DNA from: Psychroserpens sp041224425
GTDB lineage: Bacteria; Bacteroidota; Bacteroidia; Flavobacteriales; Flavobacteriaceae
Length of the DNA stretch: 64,000 bases
Assembly: GCF_041224425.1 (NCBI RefSeq)
Contig: NZ_JBGFGL010000080.1
Span: 434,001-498,000 of the forward strand
Reading direction: 5' to 3'
Positions 27,274 to 33,928 of this stretch are shown here, one piece after another (position 1 is the first letter of the stretch; the number at the start of each line of letters is the position of its first letter). Below the pieces are notes generated by a model that searched no databases, had not been told where the DNA came from, and worked only from the letters and a program-made list of their open reading frames with translations. The translations under genes were made by a program, and so were the position numbers.

Positions 27274-27374
27274 AGTTTTACACGTTTTTTGCTTCTGGAA
27301 ACACCATTCCAGAAAGGGATTATTAGTTAGCCCAAGCATTGGTCTGGCAACCCATGCTCAGAAGTTAGTTTTAG

Positions 27375-27430
27375 GTTTTAAGTTACATCGTTTGCTTCCG
27401 GTTAGCAACGGAAGGCGTAGCACTTAAAAC
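27375..27430 (-). promoter_or_regulatory. Nested hairpin in the nrdB-nrdA intercistronic region
   Basis: An outer 9-bp stem GTTTTAAGT (27375-27383) / ACTTAAAAC (27422-27430) encloses an inner 6-bp stem CTTCCG (27395-27400) / CGGAAG (27409-27414). There is no T tract, so it is not a classic terminator. It may be an mRNA processing or stabilising element that sets the NrdA:NrdB ratio. Confidence 0.5.
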
Positions 27431-27455
27431 TATAAGGATTAATTAATTTTACTGT

Positions 27456-28436
27456 TTAAAAGTCAGCATCAAAACTGAACTTGTCTTTTTCTTCTTCTTT
27501 ATTCAGGACACCTGCTTTTTGATATTCAGACACACGTTTTTCGAAGAAGTTTGTTTTCCCTTGAAGGGAAATCATATCCATAAAATCAAATGGATTACTT
27601 GAGTTATACTCTTTTTCACACCCTAATTCAGTAAGTAGCCTGTCTGTAACGAACTCTAGGTATTGTGTCATTAACTTAGCGTTCATTCCAATTAAGCTTA
27701 CAGGAAGTGATTCTGTGATAAATTCTCTTTCAATATTTAGGGCATCAACAATAATTCCTCTGATACGTTCTTTTGGAACTTTGTTAATTAAGTGATTGTT
27801 GTGCAAGTGTACTGCAAAATCACAGTGTACACCTTCATCTCTAGAAATCAATTCATTGGAAAATGTAAGTCCTGGCATTAGCCCTCTCTTTTTCAACCAA
27901 AATATAGAACAGAAAGCACCAGAGAAAAAGATGCCTTCCACAGCAGCAAAAGCGATAAGACGCTCAGCAAAGCTTGGGGATTCAATCCATTTTAAAGCCC
28001 AATCTGCTTTTTTCTTGATAGCAGGGAAATTCTCAATAGCCTTAAATAACACATCTTTTTCCTTTTCATCTTTAACATAGGTGTCAATAAGTAAAGAGTA
28101 GGTTTCGCTGTGGATGTTCTCCATCATGATTTGGAACCCATAGAAGAACTTAGCTTCGCTGTATTGCACTTCATTCACGAAATTTTCTGCTAAATTCTCA
28201 TTTACAATACCATCACTTGCCGCAAAAAAGGCTAAAATATGCTTAATGAAGTAACGTTCGTCATCATTTAATTTTGAAGACCAATCTGTAAGGTCTTGGT
28301 GCAAGTCAATTTCCTCAGCAGTCCAAAAAGAAGCTTCAGATTTTTTATACCATTCCCAAATATCGTGATGTTGAATTGGGAAAATTACAAATCTGTCTTT
28401 GTTTTCCTTTAAAATTGGTTCTTCTGCTTGAGACAT
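27456..28436 (-). CDS. nrdB: Ribonucleoside-diphosphate reductase, small (beta) subunit, class Ia
   Basis: 326 residues. It houses the diiron-tyrosyl radical cofactor needed by NrdA. The iron ligands and radical tyrosine are visible: WTAEEIDLHQDLTDW (first acidic ligand), ENIHSETYSLLI (Glu, His and, four residues after the His, the radical Tyr), and ISRDEGVHCDFAVHL (Glu and His near residue 195). The conserved C-terminal tail that docks on NrdA is seen as FSFDADF. It is the first gene of the nrdB-nrdA operon, with a long upstream region (28437-29120) carrying a start-site element and DnaA-like nonamers. Confidence 0.96.
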   Translation of the reverse strand: MSQAEEPILKENKDRFVIFPIQHHDIWEWYKKSEASFWTAEEIDLHQDLTDWSSKLNDDERYFIKHILAFFAASDGIVNENLAENFVNEVQYSEAKFFYGFQIMMENIHSETYSLLIDTYVKDEKEKDVLFKAIENFPAIKKKADWALKWIESPSFAERLIAFAAVEGIFFSGAFCSIFWLKKRGLMPGLTFSNELISRDEGVHCDFAVHLHNNHLINKVPKERIRGIIVDALNIEREFITESLPVSLIGMNAKLMTQYLEFVTDRLLTELGCEKEYNSSNPFDFMDMISLQGKTNFFEKRVSEYQKAGVLNKEEEKDKFSFDADF

Positions 28437-28480
28437 GATGATAGGGTTTTAAACGTTAAAAATTGAATGAAAAATTTCGT

Positions 28481-28506
28481 GTGATTTGGGACTAACAAAG
28501 ATTCAA
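28481..28506 (-). promoter_or_regulatory. nrdB start-site element shared with the 59-residue peptide gene
   Basis: On the plus strand GTGATTTGGGACTA then ACAAAGAT, 24 of 26 positions identical to 10621-10646. Read toward nrdB it is a -7-like AATCTTTG followed by TTAGT and CCCAAATCAC at the expected start of transcription. nrdB starts 44 nt downstream. Confidence 0.55.
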
Positions 28507-28528
28507 AAATGTAGAAGATTTTTTGTTG

Positions 28529-28636
28529 TTTTTAACGAAAGCTTTTCAACAAGTTTTTAACAATTGATGAATTGACAAAAAAACTAAAGATTTGTTAAAA
28601 ATTTTTTTAAAACACTAATAATCAATTTGTTAAAAA
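28529..28636. promoter_or_regulatory. Cluster of five DnaA-box-like nonamers upstream of nrdB
   Basis: TTTTTAACG (28529), TTTTCAACA (28543), TTTTTAACA (28554), and inverted TGTTAAAAA (28593 and 28628). Each is one base or two from the DnaA box TTWTNCACA. The stretch is AT-rich and lies 90-200 bp upstream of nrdB. Confidence 0.35.
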
Positions 28637-28730
28637 CAAAAAAATTGAACGCTAAAAGTAGGTAAAGTCTTATTAAATGAGTTGAAATAACCAGTGTTTT
28701 CAATAGGTTTTTGATTGTCGCTTCAAATAA

Positions 28731-28759
28731 AAAAGAGCACTGAATTCAGTGCTCTTTTT
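28731..28759. terminator. Orphan bidirectional terminator 1
   Basis: Perfect 28-bp palindrome: AAAAGAGCACTGAA and its complement, with T tracts on both strands. No annotated gene ends here on either strand. Confidence 0.75.
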
Positions 28760-28823
28760 CACCCTAATAATTAACGTAACTAACTAAAACTATTTATAGC
28801 CATATGAAAAGATTAAAAGAAAA

Positions 28824-28849
28824 AAAAGTCAGGTTTGACCCTGACTTTT
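28824..28849. terminator. Orphan terminator 2
   Basis: Stem AAAAGTCAGG / CCTGACTTTT, loop TTTGAC; eight T follow on the minus strand and four on the plus strand. No annotated gene ends here. The rest of the 684-bp gap 28437-29120 has no credible gene over 20 codons. Confidence 0.7.
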
Positions 28850-28915
28850 ATGATTAATAGCATTTAATCAAAATAGTGAATCCCCACGATCACTTTTTCT
28901 ATGTACTAATAATAT

Positions 28916-29007
28916 TTGGTCAATAAATCGTTGGTACAAATATGTATAAATTTAGACCTCGCTTATGATGAATTTGTATAATTGGTCATAAAAAATGTAT
29001 AGTTGGT
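28916..29007. promoter_or_regulatory. Four TTGGT direct repeats upstream of the LytTR regulator gene
   Basis: TTGGT at 28916, 28931, 28982 and 29003. The two best (ATCGTTGGTA and ATAGTTGGTA, at 28931 and 29003) have a GTTGGT core. The last pair is 21 bp apart, two helical turns, as in LytTR operators. Candidate autoregulatory sites. Confidence 0.4.
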
Positions 29008-29120
29008 ATAAGAGGAATAAAAACGCCCTTAAAAACTATTTTTTTGCACATTACACACAAAAAAATACTAACCACACATAATCTGAATATGGGAATTGTA
29101 TAAAATCCTATATTTGATTT

Positions 29121-29855
29121 ATGATACATGCAGTTATAGTTGATGACGAGCCAAAAGCTATTCAAAGCCTGACTTGGGAGTTGTCAAATTTTAGTTCTGA
29201 CATTGAGGTTGTTGAGACGTTTTCAAATCCTGAAGACGCTATTGTGTACCTCAATGAAAATCCGCCAGATTGTTTGTTCTTAGATATCCAAATGCCAACG
29301 ATGGATGGATTCCAATTTTTAGAACGCTTACCCAACAAGGATTTTGCAGTGGTGATTACAACTGCTTACAATGAATATGCCATTAAAGCCTTAAAGCATG
29401 AGGCCATAGACTATCTTCTGAAACCAATAGATTCGGATGATCTTGAGGACACCTTGAAAAAAATCAAAAAACATAATTACAGAGCTCTAAACGTTTCTAA
29501 AATTGAAGAAGTACTAACCAATTTCAATGGCAAGTTCGATACGAAACGCGTTACCATAAGTGCCGATGGGAAATTGATTTTTTTAAATATTGATGATATC
29601 CTATATGTAGAATCAGATGGCAACTACAGTACAATTCATATGGAGGATGGACAACAATTGGTTATTACTAAGAAACTTAAGGAAGTTGATGCTACTTTAC
29701 CAGAGCATTATTTTTTCAGAATACATAATTCCTACATCATCAACTTGACAAAGATTAAGGAGTTTATCAAAAGTGAAGGCTATGTGGTCATGCTTTCCAA
29801 TCACAAAATCCCAGTAGCTCGGCAGCGAAAATCAGACTTTTTAGAGAAATTATAA
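29121..29855 (+). CDS. LytTR-family response regulator
   Basis: 244 residues. The receiver domain (about 1-120) has the acidic pair VDDEPKA near the N-terminus, the phospho-acceptor Asp in LFLDIQMP (residue 55) and the switch Lys in LLKPIDSDD. The C-terminal LytTR DNA-binding domain (about 140-244) contains VTISADGKLIFLNIDDI and YFFRIHNSYIINLTKIKEF. It belongs to the LytR/AlgR group and pairs with the kinase that starts one base after its stop. A TATATTTG box lies 4 nt before the ATG, which would make the mRNA nearly leaderless. Targets are unknown; upstream TTGGT repeats may mark autoregulation. Confidence 0.92.
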   Translation: MIHAVIVDDEPKAIQSLTWELSNFSSDIEVVETFSNPEDAIVYLNENPPDCLFLDIQMPTMDGFQFLERLPNKDFAVVITTAYNEYAIKALKHEAIDYLLKPIDSDDLEDTLKKIKKHNYRALNVSKIEEVLTNFNGKFDTKRVTISADGKLIFLNIDDILYVESDGNYSTIHMEDGQQLVITKKLKEVDATLPEHYFFRIHNSYIINLTKIKEFIKSEGYVVMLSNHKIPVARQRKSDFLEKL

Positions 29856-29856
29856 T

Positions 29857-31839
29857 ATGTACAAAAGGTTTCAAACAGACAACGTTTTACGTGTTAAAAC
29901 CAAACTATGTTTGGTTTTATTAGTCTTTTGTTCCGTGTTATTATTACAATCTCAAAACACTGAGATTTCAGTATTTGATTCTAGTCTGTCTGTAATAGAA
30001 ACAAAGAAGCCAACCAGTTTTAAAACCCTTGATTCCTTATTTTCAAACGTTTCAAGAGACAGTTTAAAAATGCGCCAGTTGGCGAATAAATCGAAAGCGA
30101 TATTATATCCAGAAGGTGAAAGCTATGCCTTGAACGCTTTAGGTGTGATTTACAGAGATACATCGCAATATGAGAAGGCGATAAACTTGCACCAAAAGGC
30201 AAAGGCGTTGGCAGATGAGGTCAACAATAATTTATTGCAAGTCATCAGCCTTAATAATATAGGTGTAGCTTATAGGCGAATGGACTTGGTTAAGCCTGCA
30301 TTAGATTTTCATACCAAAGCCTTGGATATCGCCAGATCTGTTAATAATCCTTCCGAAGAAATCAAGTACAATATTGCAGTGTCTCAAAATAGTATCGGTA
30401 ATATCTATTTGGTTTTGGAGCAATATGAACTTGCCATGCGGCAATTTCAAAAATCATTGGTGATTGAAAAAGAAGCAGGAAATAGATTAGGACTTGCTAT
30501 CAATTATCAAAATATAGGATTTGCTTACGAGGCTCAAGGTGAATTTGATAATGCGTTACGTAACTATAAACGTTCTTTAGACTATAACAACCAAATAGAT
30601 TCTGAGATTGGTAGAGTAATTTGCTACAATAGTATAGGTAAGGTTTATATTAAACAAGAGCTCTTTCAAGAAGCACAAGTAATTATTGAAAAAGCACTTC
30701 AAAAAGCTTTGGTGATTGGCGATCAGTTTTATGTTGCGTCATCTTATATCAACTTGGGTTGGGCTGAAAAAGGATTGAAAAAATATACCAACGCAGAACG
30801 TAATCTGAATAAAGGTTTGAAAGTGGCAGAAGAATATAGTTTGAATTTATCTATTGTTGAAGCTAAAAAACAATTATCAGACTTATATGAAAAAACCAAT
30901 CGGTCGCAACTGGCTCTTGAGTTTTATAAAGGTGCTATAGAGCTGGAAAAGACCATTTCTAATGAACGTAATTTAAGATATGTCAACGATGTCATCATTC
31001 AATATGAGAATGAGGCTAAGAACAAACAAATTCAAGCTCTTGCTGATGAAAATGAACTAGTGCGTTCACGTCTGGAGCGCAATAAGAAAATCTTTTGGTA
31101 CTCAATGTTAGCGTTATTTGTTATAGGTGCTGTGCTGGTTGCTATATATAGAACGCGTCAATTACAACAGGAGAAACAAATTCTTACGTTGGAACAGGAT
31201 ATGTTGAGAAGCCAGATGAATCCACATTTTATTTTTAACTCTTTAAATTCCATAAAGCTATACATCATTAATAATGAGAAAGAAAATGCGGTTTATTATT
31301 TGAATAAGTTTTCTAAGCTGATACGAAAGATACTGGTCGCTTCCACTGAAAAAGAAATCTCATTAGCGGATGAAATCGAAACCATGAAACTGTATATGAA
31401 TATTGAAAACATCAGGTTCTCAAACCAGATTCATTTTGAGGTTGATGTTGAGGAAGGTTTCAATACTTCAAGTGTAAAGGTGCCTTCTATGATTTTACAG
31501 CCCTTTTTGGAAAATGCGCTCTGGCATGGTTTGTCCTCTAAAAAAGAGGATGATAAGACCATAAGCCTAAGTGTTTATAAAACCAGTGATGATTTTGTGA
31601 CCTTGGCTATTGAAGATAATGGTATCGGACGCGAACAGTCTGAAAAAATAAATCAAAACAAGCTTCTGAAACGTAAATCGGTTGGGATTTCATTAACCAA
31701 AGCACGACTGGCTAATTTCTCTAAAGGGTATGATAAAGACTACAAGATTCATATTGAAGACCTTTACGATAATGATAAGCCTAAAGGTACTCGAGTGGTA
31801 ATTGATATTCCTATTCGTTCGACATTGAAATCTGCCTAA
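29857..31839 (+). CDS. TPR-containing LytS/YehU-type sensor histidine kinase
   Basis: 660 residues. A signal-anchor helix (about 14-31) leads to a periplasmic sensor built of about seven TPR repeats (residues 75-390; YALNALGVIYRDTSQYEKA, NSIGNIYLVLEQYELAMRQF, NLGWAEKGLKKYTNAERNL). A second membrane helix (about 411-430, FWYSMLALFVIGAVLVAIY), a short coiled coil, and the His_kinase domain follow. The phospho-accepting His is in MNPHFIFNSLNSIKLYI (about residue 456), and the ATPase has PFLENALWHGL and IEDNGIGREQ. It forms an operon with the LytTR regulator. The TPR sensor suggests that it reads protein or peptide cues in the periplasm. Confidence 0.9.
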   Translation: MYKRFQTDNVLRVKTKLCLVLLVFCSVLLLQSQNTEISVFDSSLSVIETKKPTSFKTLDSLFSNVSRDSLKMRQLANKSKAILYPEGESYALNALGVIYRDTSQYEKAINLHQKAKALADEVNNNLLQVISLNNIGVAYRRMDLVKPALDFHTKALDIARSVNNPSEEIKYNIAVSQNSIGNIYLVLEQYELAMRQFQKSLVIEKEAGNRLGLAINYQNIGFAYEAQGEFDNALRNYKRSLDYNNQIDSEIGRVICYNSIGKVYIKQELFQEAQVIIEKALQKALVIGDQFYVASSYINLGWAEKGLKKYTNAERNLNKGLKVAEEYSLNLSIVEAKKQLSDLYEKTNRSQLALEFYKGAIELEKTISNERNLRYVNDVIIQYENEAKNKQIQALADENELVRSRLERNKKIFWYSMLALFVIGAVLVAIYRTRQLQQEKQILTLEQDMLRSQMNPHFIFNSLNSIKLYIINNEKENAVYYLNKFSKLIRKILVASTEKEISLADEIETMKLYMNIENIRFSNQIHFEVDVEEGFNTSSVKVPSMILQPFLENALWHGLSSKKEDDKTISLSVYKTSDDFVTLAIEDNGIGREQSEKINQNKLLKRKSVGISLTKARLANFSKGYDKDYKIHIEDLYDNDKPKGTRVVIDIPIRSTLKSA

Positions 31840-31847
31840 ACGTTCTT

Positions 31848-32414
31848 TTATCTGTAATTTTCTGCGATTTTCTCAAGTTGCGCATACCAATCTTCACCAA
31901 ACTTTCGAATCAAGGCTTCTTTTACAAATTTATAAACAGGTACTTGAAGTTCTTTGCCCAAAGTACAGGCATCATCACATATTTCCCATTTTTCATAGTT
32001 GACAGCCGAGAACTCAGAATAACCCTTGATGCGAATAGGATATAAGTGGCATGATAAGGGTTTTTTCCAAGTGACCTCTCCTTGATTGTAGGCTTCTTCA
32101 ATACCACAAAGCGCTGTGTTGTGCTCATCAAAAATGACATAGGCACATTCTGCCCCATCAATTAAAGGTGTTTCCAGCTCACCATAAGTTGTTTTAATAT
32201 AAGTGCCTTGTTCTTCAATAGCTTTAATGCCTTTTTCTCTCAGAAAGGGTTTTACCTTTGGATAAATGTCTTCAAGAATTTTTGCTTCTTTGGCTTCCAG
32301 AGGAGCACCAGCGTCACCATCAACACAACAAGCCCCTTTACACGCCGAAAGATTGCAAATAAAGTCTTTTTCAATGATGTCTTCAGAAACGATGGTTTTG
32401 CCTAATTGAAACAT
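31848..32414 (-). CDS. DUF3109 family cysteine-rich protein
   Basis: 188 residues. The protein is Cys-rich in the pattern of the DUF3109/YkgJ-like metal-binding group: CNLSACKGACC (about residues 21-31), a Cys in GAECAYVIFD, CGIEEAY, and the later SCHLYPIRI and CDDACTLG. These probably bind zinc or an iron-sulfur cluster. The biochemical role is not known. It is convergent with the kinase gene upstream (8 bp between the stops) and divergent from marC. Confidence 0.85.
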   Translation of the reverse strand: MFQLGKTIVSEDIIEKDFICNLSACKGACCVDGDAGAPLEAKEAKILEDIYPKVKPFLREKGIKAIEEQGTYIKTTYGELETPLIDGAECAYVIFDEHNTALCGIEEAYNQGEVTWKKPLSCHLYPIRIKGYSEFSAVNYEKWEICDDACTLGKELQVPVYKFVKEALIRKFGEDWYAQLEKIAENYR

Positions 32415-32494
32415 GTCAAAACGAATTGTTTTTCAGTGAGCAAAAATAATCAAACTTAACCGTTATTTAATACTAAAAATCACCTTTAAAAGCC

Positions 32495-32502
32495 TACTTT
32501 TG
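32495..32502 (+). promoter_or_regulatory. -7 box upstream of marC
   Basis: TACTTTTG matches TAnnTTTG and lies 17 nt before the ATG at 32520. No -33 TTG at the usual distance. Confidence 0.4.
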
Positions 32503-32519
32503 CCGAAAATTTGAAAACC

Positions 32520-33113
32520 ATGGATATTCAATTCAATTTTAAGGAGATATTTACGGCATTTATGGTGCTTTTTGCTGTAATCGATATTGTTGGGAACATT
32601 CCTATTATTATCGATTTACGTAAGAAGGTTGGTCATATCCAAAGTGAAAAGGCCTCTATTATTGCTGGTGTGATCATGATCTTATTTTTGTTTTTGGGGA
32701 AAACCATTTTGTCATTAATTGGTGTTGATGTGAATTCGTTTGCGGTTGCTGGTGCTTTCGTGATATTCTTTATAGCTTTGGAAATGATTTTAGGCATTAC
32801 ACTATACAAAGACGATGGTTCTAGTGCGATGACAGCTTCAGTCTTTCCATTAGCTTTTCCCTTGATTGCTGGACCAGGAAGTTTAACGACATTACTGTCT
32901 TTAAGAGCTGAGTTTTCCATTGAAAATATTATCGTAGCGGTTATTTGTAACGTTATTGTTATCTTTATAGTTCTTAAAACATCGGCGAAGTTGGAACATG
33001 TTTTGGGCAAAAATGGCATTAACATCATTAGAAAGGTTTTTGGTGTGGTTTTATTGGCCATTGCCGTAAAATTATTTGCTCACAATATCAAAGCATTGTT
33101 TGAATTAGCTTAA
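32520..33113 (+). CDS. MarC family integral membrane protein
   Basis: About 197 residues from ATG 32520 (MDIQFNFKEIFTAFMVLFAV); an in-frame TTG at 32511 is the alternative. Six membrane helices in the MarC pattern are visible, including the conserved FFIALEMILGI and the FPLAFPLIAGPGSLTTLLSL segments, which hold the family signature (PL...PGP). The transported substrate of the family is not established: the original link to multiple antibiotic resistance was withdrawn. The next two genes follow by 9 bp and by a one-base overlap, forming a three-gene operon. Confidence 0.9.
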   Translation: MDIQFNFKEIFTAFMVLFAVIDIVGNIPIIIDLRKKVGHIQSEKASIIAGVIMILFLFLGKTILSLIGVDVNSFAVAGAFVIFFIALEMILGITLYKDDGSSAMTASVFPLAFPLIAGPGSLTTLLSLRAEFSIENIIVAVICNVIVIFIVLKTSAKLEHVLGKNGINIIRKVFGVVLLAIAVKLFAHNIKALFELA

Positions 33114-33122
33114 AAACACCTT

Positions 33123-33326
33123 ATGAAAGTATTTACAATCATCGTAACCATAGTAGCTTTAGGATTAATAGGATTTAATATTTCCCAAATTGATTGGAAT
33201 GCCCCTTTTGAAGGTCAAAGTGTTATTGCTCTTATTACCATTTTAGCAGCTTTATGCGCCATCATATTATTGCAGGTCTTAAGGTTGTCGAAACGTGTTG
33301 ATGAAAAACTAAAAGAGAAGCGTTAA
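33123..33326 (+). CDS. Small two-helix membrane protein, function unknown
   Basis: 67 residues: helix 1 about 3-22 (VFTIIVTIVALGLIGFNISQ), a short acidic loop (IDWNAPFEGQ), helix 2 about 34-54 (VIALITILAALCAIILLQVL), and a basic C-terminus (RLSKRVDEKLKEKR). It lies 9 bp after marC and overlaps the next start by one base. I do not recognise a named family. Its place between marC and a flavoprotein suggests only co-expression. Confidence 0.75.
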   Translation: MKVFTIIVTIVALGLIGFNISQIDWNAPFEGQSVIALITILAALCAIILLQVLRLSKRVDEKLKEKR

Positions 33327-33928
33327 TGTTTGATGTCTTAATTGTTGGAGGTGGTGCAGCAGGTATGTCCTGTGCTTTAGTTTTGGGCTCGGCAAAATCA
33401 AAACCATTTGTAGCAGATAAACATATTGGGATTATTATGCACCAAAGATCATCCCATTTACAAAGTGCTTTATTTAATAATGTCTTGGGCTTAGCACCTG
33501 GAACGACTGGAGCGTCCATTTTGGAAAATGGGAAAGCTCAATTAAAAGAGCTCTATCCACACGTGGAGCAAATCGAAAAAGAAAAGGTCACATCCATATT
33601 TAAGTCTGCGGAAGGTTATATAGTCACCACGAATAAAAACAAATACTCGACTAAAATTGTTGTTGTTGCTGTAGGTTATACCAATTTGGTTGATATTGTT
33701 GGACTTCAACCTTATATAGAACCGCATCCAAGAGCTGTAGTTGAAAAAGAGCGAATATGGTTAAAAAACAAGGACCATTTAGTGGATGAAAATTTCTATG
33801 TTGCTGGTACAATGGCAGGATGGAGAAGTCAATTTGCAATTGCTTCTGGAAGTGGCGCACAAGTGGCTACAGATATTCTTACACTTTGGAATGGTGGCAA
33901 GCACACTAAGGTGCATGATAAGATTTAA
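33326..33928 (+). CDS. Small FAD/NAD(P)-binding oxidoreductase, thioredoxin-reductase-like
   Basis: 200 residues, shorter than a full thioredoxin reductase (about 310). The dinucleotide-binding motif is at the N-terminus, DVLIVGGGAAGMSCALVLG, and the second FAD contact appears near the end (NFYVAGTMAGWRSQFAIASGSGAQVA). No CxxC redox pair and no second NAD(P)H domain are seen. So it holds one Rossmann domain, probably with FAD, and its electron partner is unknown. Its end overlaps by 4 bp the convergent ctp gene. The size and motif layout match other short flavobacterial pyridine-nucleotide-disulfide-oxidoreductase-like proteins. Confidence 0.75.
   Translation: MFDVLIVGGGAAGMSCALVLGSAKSKPFVADKHIGIIMHQRSSHLQSALFNNVLGLAPGTTGASILENGKAQLKELYPHVEQIEKEKVTSIFKSAEGYIVTTNKNKYSTKIVVVAVGYTNLVDIVGLQPYIEPHPRAVVEKERIWLKNKDHLVDENFYVAGTMAGWRSQFAIASGSGAQVATDILTLWNGGKHTKVHDKI

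Noticed and set aside
27274..27339. Earlier ATG for nrdA adding 22 residues
   Set aside because: The family starts with MYVxKRDGR; the extra residues (MLGLTNNPFLEW...) have no counterpart and lie in the spacer.
28804..28857. A 17-codon frame (MKRLKEKKVRFDPDFYD) starting at ATG 28804
   Set aside because: It runs through the stem of orphan terminator 2, is very short, and has no nearby promoter with a full consensus. The hairpin explains the sequence better than coding.
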